Positions 50,319 through 55,326 of a stretch of 55,326 nt of DNA are shown here, piece by piece; position 1 is the first letter of the stretch; every line of letters starts with the position of its first letter. The notes beneath the pieces are model-generated. The model saw only the letters and a list, made by a program, of their open reading frames with translations, had not been told where the DNA came from and did not search any database. The DNA comes from an uncultured Methylococcaceae bacterium. GTDB taxonomy: Bacteria > Pseudomonadota > Gammaproteobacteria > Methylococcales > Methylococcaceae. The translations under genes and the position numbers were made by a program. The DNA is taken from positions 1 to 55,326 of the forward strand of contig CAIODU010000113.1 of the NCBI GenBank assembly GCA_903857165.1. The letters run 5' to 3'.

Positions 50319-50951
50319 GTGGCTGAGCCAAGCAAGGGCAAATTAGTCTTGTGGAACGACGGGAAGGGTTTCGGTTTTGTCCGCCACGAGTCCGATGGGA
50401 AAGATTTGTTTCTCCACATTAGCGCGATCAGAAACTACCGTAAAGGCTTGAGCCGACGTCCAGCGGCGGGGGATATCGTCCATTACCAGCCGCTCAGCCA
50501 TGAAGAAGTCAAAGGCCCAAGGCGGATTAGTGCCGCGATGGTCATTGGCATCAACGATGCCATCTTTGGCATTGATGCAGAATCGGGGTCGTGGTGGAGT
50601 GTGCTGGGTTTGAAATTATTGGCCGGGACACCGATTTTGTTATCGTTCTACCTTATCTGGCGGACGGGCAACCTCATTCCGCTGGTTTCCTATATCTTCA
50701 TGAGTGCGCTGTCATCCCTATATTATGCGGTCGATAAGCGTAGGGCTTTGATGAATTCATGGAGGATACCGGAAATATACCTCCATTGCTTTGAACTGTT
50801 GGGCGGATGGCCGGGGGCTTTGCTGTCGCAGAAGGCATTTAGGCATAAGAAAAAAAAGGGGGATTACCAGCGGGTATTTTGGGAGATCGTCACCTTGCAC
50901 GGGCTGATATGGCTGGTGTATTTGTATTTCGATCTCACTAGGCATAAGTAG
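50319..50951 (+). CDS. Cold-shock domain protein with DUF1294 membrane domain
   Basis: A 210-residue protein with a GTG start (GAGAGAG upstream). N-terminal cold-shock domain with the RNP motifs GKGFGFV and DLFLHIS (about residues 15-35). A short linker, then DUF1294 with four membrane helices (LKLLAGTPILLSFYLIW, LIPLVSYIFMSALSSLYYAVDK) and the typical RRALMNSWRIPEIYLHCFEL and GGWPGALLSQKAFRHK. The CSD-DUF1294 fusion is common in proteobacteria, with unknown role. Single gene. Confidence 0.92.
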   Translation: MAEPSKGKLVLWNDGKGFGFVRHESDGKDLFLHISAIRNYRKGLSRRPAAGDIVHYQPLSHEEVKGPRRISAAMVIGINDAIFGIDAESGSWWSVLGLKLLAGTPILLSFYLIWRTGNLIPLVSYIFMSALSSLYYAVDKRRALMNSWRIPEIYLHCFELLGGWPGALLSQKAFRHKKKKGDYQRVFWEIVTLHGLIWLVYLYFDLTRHK

Positions 50952-51027
50952 GGGGAAGCCTGGAAAAACTCCACACCTTGCGGCAAGCTCGCAGGCTACG
51001 GCAAGCTCGGTGCGGACGCATTACTTA

Positions 51028-51177
51028 CTGATGTTACGCATGGACCTAGTGCTGGAGCGTCAAAGCTTGCTTTGACATCAAGGCGAAGCCTTGACGGATA
51101 CGCCGCCAAAGCAAGCTTTTGCGTTCCAACCCCAATCCGGGTCAAAGCAAGCTTTGACGCTCCATGCGCAACATCAG
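51028..51177. mobile_element. MITE-like repeat, family A copy 5 (150 bp)
   Basis: Ends CTGATGTTACGCA / TGCGCAACATCAG (one change). Flanks TTACTTA (51021-51027) and TTATTTA (51178-51184) agree in six of seven positions. It lies in the 340-bp gap between the CSD-DUF1294 gene and tex, where nothing else was seen except two AAGCTCG-type hairpin arms at 50985-51010. Confidence 0.9.
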
Positions 51178-51292
51178 TTATTTATTTGATCGCCCCTGCA
51201 CGGAGCAATAGGAACGATAGAACCCCGCTCGCCCACCGATATTGGTAAAATATCCACCTTTCCAACCAACCGAATTTATGGGTGTTTAACTG

Positions 51293-53596
51293 ATGGATGT
51301 CATTACGCGAATTGCGGAAGAATTGGGTGTACGCGAGCGGCAAGTCCAAGCCGCTGTGGATTTGCTGGACGAAGGCGCGACCGTGCCGTTCATCTCCCGT
51401 TACCGCAAGGAAGCCACGGAAGGATTGGACGACACCCAGTTGCGCACCTTGGAACTACGATTGGCCTATCTGCGCGAACTCAACGAACGCCGCGAGACCA
51501 TCCTCGCCAGCATCCGCGAGCAAGGCAAACTGACCCCGGAACTGGAGCAAGACATTCTTGCCGCCGACAGCAAGACGCTGCTGGAAGACCTTTACCTGCC
51601 TTACAAGCCGAAACGCCGCACCAAAGCGCAAATCGCCCGCGAAGCCGGCTTGGAACCTTTGGCGGACAATCTACTTGCCAACCCTGCCCTCGATCCACAA
51701 ATCGAAGCCTTGACCTTCATCAATGCCGAAAAAGGCATCGCCGATGGGGCGGCGGCGCTGGAAGGGGCCAAGCAGATTCTGATGGAACGCTTCGCCGAAA
51801 ACGCCGCCGTGCTGGCCGAGCTGCGCGAGCGCATCTGGAGCGAAGGCATCTTGGCTTCCAGCGTGGTAGTGGGCAAGGAAAACGAAGGTGCGAAGTTCCG
51901 CGATTACTTCGATTTCGCCGAGCCGATTGCGAAAATCCCCTCGCACCGCGCTTTGGCCCTGCTGCGGGGCCGCAACGAAGACGTGCTGAATATCCACTTG
52001 CACATCGGCAAGGATGAGGAAGCCAGCCATTCGGTGTGCGAATCCATCATCGCCCGTGCGTTTGGCGTACAGGACAAAAGCCGGCCGGCGGATCGCTGGC
52101 TATTGGATGCGGTGCATTTTTCCTGGAAAGTGAAATCCCTCACCCGCATCGACTTGGACTTGAAACAGCGTTTGCGCGAAGCATCCGAGGAAGAAGCCAT
52201 TCGCGTCTTCGCCAAAAATTTGCAAGACCTATTGCTGGCCGCGCCCGCCGGGCCGAAGGCGACCATGGGCCTGGACCCCGGCATCCGCACTGGCGTAAAA
52301 GCCGCCATCGTCGATGCCACTGGCAAAGTCTTGGACACCGCCACCGTCTACCCGCACCAGCCGAAAAACCAGTGGGATCAGTCTATCGCCATCCTCGCCC
52401 ATTTCATTAAATTGCACGGGGTGCAGTTGGTCAGCATCGGCAACGGCACGGCCTCGCGGGAAACTGACCAACTGGTTGGCGATTTGATGAAACGCCATCC
52501 TGACTTGGGCATCACCAAGATTACCGTGTCGGAAGCCGGGGCTTCGGTCTATTCGGCCTCGGAACTGGCGGCGAAGGAATTCCCAGAGTTGGATGTGACC
52601 TTGCGTGGGGCGGTTTCCATCGCCCGCCGTCTGCAAGACCCGTTGGCGGAATTGGTGAAAATCGACCCCAAGTCCATCGGCGTCGGTCAATATCAGCACG
52701 ATGTCAACCAGTCGCAACTGGCCCGCAGTTTGGACGCAGTGGTGGAAGACTGCGTCAACGCCGTTGGCGTGGACGTGAACATGGCTTCCGTTGCGCTGCT
52801 GAAATACATCTCCGGCCTGTCGCAAACCATCGCCAACAATATCGTCGAATTCCGCAACCAAAACGGCCCATTCAAAAACCGCGAGCAATTGAAAAAAGTC
52901 TCCCGGCTTGGTGAAAAAACCTTTGAACAGGCGGCGGGCTTTTTGCGCATCATGGACGGCGACAACCCGCTGGATGCCTCCGCCGTCCACCCGGAGGCTT
53001 ACCCGGTGGTGCGTCAAATTGCCGGCTCCAAGGCCAAGGACATCCGTGAGTTGATCGGTAACGTCAGTTTTTTACGGAGCGTGAATGCCGGGAACTTTGT
53101 CGATGAGCGCTTCGGCCTGCCCACTGTGACCGACATTTTGAAAGAATTGGAAAAGCCAGGCCGCGACCCGCGACCCGAGTTCAAATCCGTCACGTTCATG
53201 GAAGGCGTGGAAAAAATCACCGACCTGAAACCCGGCATGATGCTGGAAGGCGTCGTCACCAATGTCGCCAATTTTGGCGCATTCGTGGACATCGGCGTTC
53301 ATCAAGACGGGCTGGTGCATATCTCGCATCTGGCCGATAAATTCATCAAAGACCCCCGCGAAGTCGTCAAAACCGGCGACATGGTGAAGGTCAAGGTGTT
53401 GGAAGTGGATGTGCAGCGCCAGCGGATTGCCCTCAGCATGAAGAAGGATGCGGAAGTGCCACGAGAAAATGCTTCCGCTGCCGCGCCTGTTCAGAACCGA
53501 AGTGCTGGCGGCGGCAAGCGTGATCGCCGTGCAGCGGAAGAACCCAAGCCGCAAGGCGCGTTTGCCGATGCGTTTGCGAAGGCGTTGAAGAAATAG
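51293..53596 (+). CDS. tex: Tex family transcription accessory protein
   Basis: A 767-residue RNA-binding protein. N-terminal Tex region ([39 protein letters not shown]). YqgF/RuvC-like domain ([20 protein letters not shown], about residues 323-342). Helix-hairpin-helix modules ([40 protein letters not shown]). C-terminal S1 domain ([26 protein letters not shown]), then a short basic tail. Tex binds nucleic acid and influences transcription; the exact role is not settled. Length and order are normal. Confidence 0.96.
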   Translation: MDVITRIAEELGVRERQVQAAVDLLDEGATVPFISRYRKEATEGLDDTQLRTLELRLAYLRELNERRETILASIREQGKLTPELEQDILAADSKTLLEDLYLPYKPKRRTKAQIAREAGLEPLADNLLANPALDPQIEALTFINAEKGIADGAAALEGAKQILMERFAENAAVLAELRERIWSEGILASSVVVGKENEGAKFRDYFDFAEPIAKIPSHRALALLRGRNEDVLNIHLHIGKDEEASHSVCESIIARAFGVQDKSRPADRWLLDAVHFSWKVKSLTRIDLDLKQRLREASEEEAIRVFAKNLQDLLLAAPAGPKATMGLDPGIRTGVKAAIVDATGKVLDTATVYPHQPKNQWDQSIAILAHFIKLHGVQLVSIGNGTASRETDQLVGDLMKRHPDLGITKITVSEAGASVYSASELAAKEFPELDVTLRGAVSIARRLQDPLAELVKIDPKSIGVGQYQHDVNQSQLARSLDAVVEDCVNAVGVDVNMASVALLKYISGLSQTIANNIVEFRNQNGPFKNREQLKKVSRLGEKTFEQAAGFLRIMDGDNPLDASAVHPEAYPVVRQIAGSKAKDIRELIGNVSFLRSVNAGNFVDERFGLPTVTDILKELEKPGRDPRPEFKSVTFMEGVEKITDLKPGMMLEGVVTNVANFGAFVDIGVHQDGLVHISHLADKFIKDPREVVKTGDMVKVKVLEVDVQRQRIALSMKKDAEVPRENASAAAPVQNRSAGGGKRDRRAAEEPKPQGAFADAFAKALKK

Positions 53597-53926
53597 CAGA
53601 AATCAGCCCATGAACCTAGGATATTTTCCGAAAATGCTGCAAATGCTAGGTTCTGGCTGGTGGTATTCTAGGCCGCACAGGAAAGGCTACGACCCCTCCG
53701 GGGTCGATATTTTATTCGGTTTGCCTTCCGGGGGTGTCGCTTCGCCCAACCATTAGGCTTTTGGCTTGAACCCCTTCGGGGTTCCTTAGGCTCCCGCAAC
53801 GACTCGTGTATAACGATAAGAGATCCAGCTTGAGAACCCATATCTTGCAAGCTTCGGCTTGCCATGCTAAAAGAAGCAGGAGCTTCAAATACTTGGGTTC
53901 CCAAGCCAGAGCTTGGGAACCAGCAT
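53597..53926. other. Hairpin-rich gap between tex and the truncated purE
   Basis: No gene. It carries a series of small hairpins: CGACCCC-TCC-GGGGTCG, CTTCCGGGGGTG, GAACCCCTTCGGGGTTC, then GTGTATAACG and the CAAGCCAGAGCTTGGGAACC unit, which ends exactly where similarity to purE begins. These are dispersed repeats of types seen elsewhere in the window. Confidence 0.6.
53690..53706 (+). terminator. Possible terminator of tex
   Basis: CGACCCC-TCC-GGGGTCG, a 7-bp stem followed by ATATTTTATT, 94 bp after the tex stop. Confidence 0.45.
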
Positions 53927-54174
53927 AAAACCGGCAGGGTGGTCTTCGCCGCCAGCATCCCTGGCAAATGGGCCGCACCGCCCGCACCGGCGATGATGCA
54001 ATACAATCCACGGGAGGAGGCGGATTCTGCATATTCAAACAGTAAATCCGGGGTGCGGTGGGCGGAAACGACCCGCGTTTCGTAGCCTATCCCTAAATCC
54101 TTCAATTGCCTTGCCGCATGTTGCATAACCTCCCAGTCGCTATTGCTGCCCATGACGATACCGATTTGAACCAT
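53927..54174 (-). pseudogene. Truncated second purE (first ~83 codons)
   Basis: The first 83 residues of PurE ([29 protein letters not shown] to KTTLPVL) are almost identical to the intact gene at 17394, with an Ala-to-Thr change near residue 33 (YETRVVS for YEARVVS). After that, the sequence becomes a palindromic repeat and an unrelated tail that runs to 53668. About 70 bp of upstream DNA are also shared with purE. With half the fold missing it cannot be a working enzyme. Confidence 0.93.
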
Positions 54175-54220
54175 GCTGATGACCCCCTATAAATACAAAA
54201 CGTGTGATTTTACCTGAATT

Positions 54221-55105
54221 TTAGCGTTGCCGATAAGGTATCTGGCAATAGGATATGCCAGCATTAACTTTGACGCGCATTTTTGAAAGGAACATGGTCA
54301 AGGAATTCATTGATAGATTGATATTGGGTGTCGGCCCCAAGACCACTTGCTCCAGTTCAATCGGTTCATCATTGCCAGCCCCGAGCTTAAATTCAAGATA
54401 GGGAACCAGCATGGAGGTGCCTTCCCGAAACTTAACCGGCGTTGAAACATAATCGACCAGCACGGGCGATACAATACGCCATTCCTCTTCCTCTTGGAAC
54501 GAGGGATGTTTCAGAATAGCCGCAATGCGCAGCAAATCACTTTCCAACTGTTCGAAAATAGCATAATACGACTGGGTGGGAGGGCGTTGTGTTTCATCGG
54601 TAGTTTCGCCATATTCCTCAGCCAAGCATTCCACCGATTCGATGACCTTTTTGATAAGCGCCTGTTGTTGTCCCGGGTCATAAACGCATTTTCCCAGTTG
54701 AAAGGACTGGCTTTGGGCGCAAGCCAATAAGTATTCTGGATCGAACCCTATGCTGACTCCTTTGCCCAAAGCACTGTAGCCGCGCCACTGGCTCAGTAAA
54801 TTTCCGTTGGCGCGAAACGATGCGGCGAACAGCATGTGTCCACTGATGATCCGGTTGGATACCCAATCGAGGAATTGCGCCAACAGCTTTTGGTTGGTGC
54901 GGTTATGGTCAATCCGCGCCGACACTTCTGCCTTAATCAAATCGACGGTATGGTTCATCTCCGCCGAATCATTCATATACAGAATATCACTGGCCCACAG
55001 CACCCGTTTTTCCACTATGCCAATCAAACCGGGGAAATTGGTGTAGTGGTATATGGTTTCTGTAGGCGTGTCGGAGTAGAGTTTTTCGGTGATGTTTTTG
55101 ATCAT
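54221..55105 (-). CDS. DUF2971 family protein
   Basis: A 294-residue protein with the DUF2971 opening: ETIYHYTNFPGLIGIVEKRV, LWASDILYMNDSAEMNHTVD. It continues with FAASFRANGNLLSQWRGYSA, LGKGVSIGFDP (about residues 95-122), later EEEEWRIVSPVL, and VVLGPTPN near the end. Function unknown; the family is often found in accessory regions and near defence genes. An internally deleted copy lies upstream of the intact purE (17242-17348), whereas this intact copy lies upstream of the truncated purE. It has no good ribosome site visible. Confidence 0.88.
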   Translation of the reverse strand: MIKNITEKLYSDTPTETIYHYTNFPGLIGIVEKRVLWASDILYMNDSAEMNHTVDLIKAEVSARIDHNRTNQKLLAQFLDWVSNRIISGHMLFAASFRANGNLLSQWRGYSALGKGVSIGFDPEYLLACAQSQSFQLGKCVYDPGQQQALIKKVIESVECLAEEYGETTDETQRPPTQSYYAIFEQLESDLLRIAAILKHPSFQEEEEWRIVSPVLVDYVSTPVKFREGTSMLVPYLEFKLGAGNDEPIELEQVVLGPTPNINLSMNSLTMFLSKMRVKVNAGISYCQIPYRQR

Positions 55106-55128
55106 TGGAGTTTATAGGAAATCTTTAG

Positions 55129-55326
55129 TATCGTTCCCACGCTCCGCGTGGGAATGCATCCATTGACGCTCTGCGTCTCAAATCGGTTCAATACCACGGA
55201 TCAATGGCAATCAAACCTTCCTGACCGTTTATATCGTTCCCACGCTCCGCGTGGGAATGCATCCCTTGACGCTCTGCGTCTTGAATCAGTTCAATACCAC
55301 GGATCAATGGCAATCAAACCTTCCTG
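55129..55326. repeat. 103-bp tandem repeat at the right edge
   Basis: Unit TATCGTTCCCACGCTCCGCG... starts at 55129 and again at 55232, with only a few changes over the 95 bases visible. Each unit begins with a hairpin (GTTCCCACGC-TCC-GCGTGGGAAT) and includes GACGCTCTGCGTCT and ACCACGGATCAATGGCAATC. The array is cut by the window edge, so its copy number is unknown. Confidence 0.93.

Overview
The window looks like chromosomal DNA of a fairly GC-rich gammaproteobacterium. A methanotroph-like (Methylococcales-type) host is my best guess. It rests on the gene set: NtrBC, Aas, YajR-type MFS, DUF6524, a PEP-CTERM protein, an HPr-rel-A cluster, two-partner secretion, and many dispersed palindromic repeats. 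No rRNA or tRNA gene was recognised, so this assignment is inference. Housekeeping genes (rnr-rlmB, purEK, metH, ntrBC, rsfS, tex, aas) alternate with repeat-rich accessory islands.

Layout. 0-2 kb: tpsB and the start of tpsA (two-partner secretion, minus strand). 2.6-8 kb: Tim44-like protein, TIGR01777 epimerase, DUF6524 membrane protein, a secreted unknown and an MFS transporter. 8-12.4 kb: a toxin-antitoxin island with a VapBC-like pair, DUF29, an AT-rich HEPN-motif gene between direct repeats, an orphan FitA-type antitoxin, and a UPF0175/DUF3368 pair. Duplicated gene scraps lie in the same island. 12.5-19.7 kb: Cys-rich secreted protein, rlmB-rnr, a broken thermonuclease, purEK, an FMN reductase. 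20-25.8 kb: an operon of DUF202, a membrane protein and a NACHT-FGE/lectin protein, then an OLD-type ATPase-TOPRIM gene. 25.8-29.5 kb: metH. 29.8-34.4 kb: a decayed diversity-generating retroelement (DGR). 34.7-46.9 kb: GH57 enzyme, phosphoesterase, ntrC, ntrB, aas, a GDSL PEP-CTERM protein, ccdAB, a Gfo/Idh oxidoreductase, rsfS. 47.3-50.2 kb: a four-gene HPr-rel-A cluster. 50.3-55.3 kb: CSD-DUF1294, tex, a truncated second purE, DUF2971, and tandem repeats at the edge.

The main discovery is the DGR. A 114-bp template repeat (34261-34374) matches, without gaps, a 114-bp variable repeat (30609-30722) at the 3' end of a membrane-anchored NACHT protein. Of 18 differences, 12 fall at template adenines. 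The reverse transcriptase keeps only its first ~100 residues and is joined by a deletion to an out-of-frame Avd gene, so the locus cannot diversify by itself. A second NACHT-FGE gene at 20-22 kb has the same C-terminal architecture without a matching template here.

A second theme is a MITE-like repeat family. It has 13-bp terminal inverted repeats (CTGATGTTACGCA) and 7-bp target duplications. There are five copies with one type of core and a sixth with the same ends but an unrelated core. A third theme is an inverted DUF2971-purE duplication about 36 kb apart, in which each copy has kept the gene the other lost. The HPr-rel-A cluster (exported Cys-containing protein, PqqD-like, HprK-like kinase, nucleotidyltransferase) is a plausible but uncharacterised protein-modification system.
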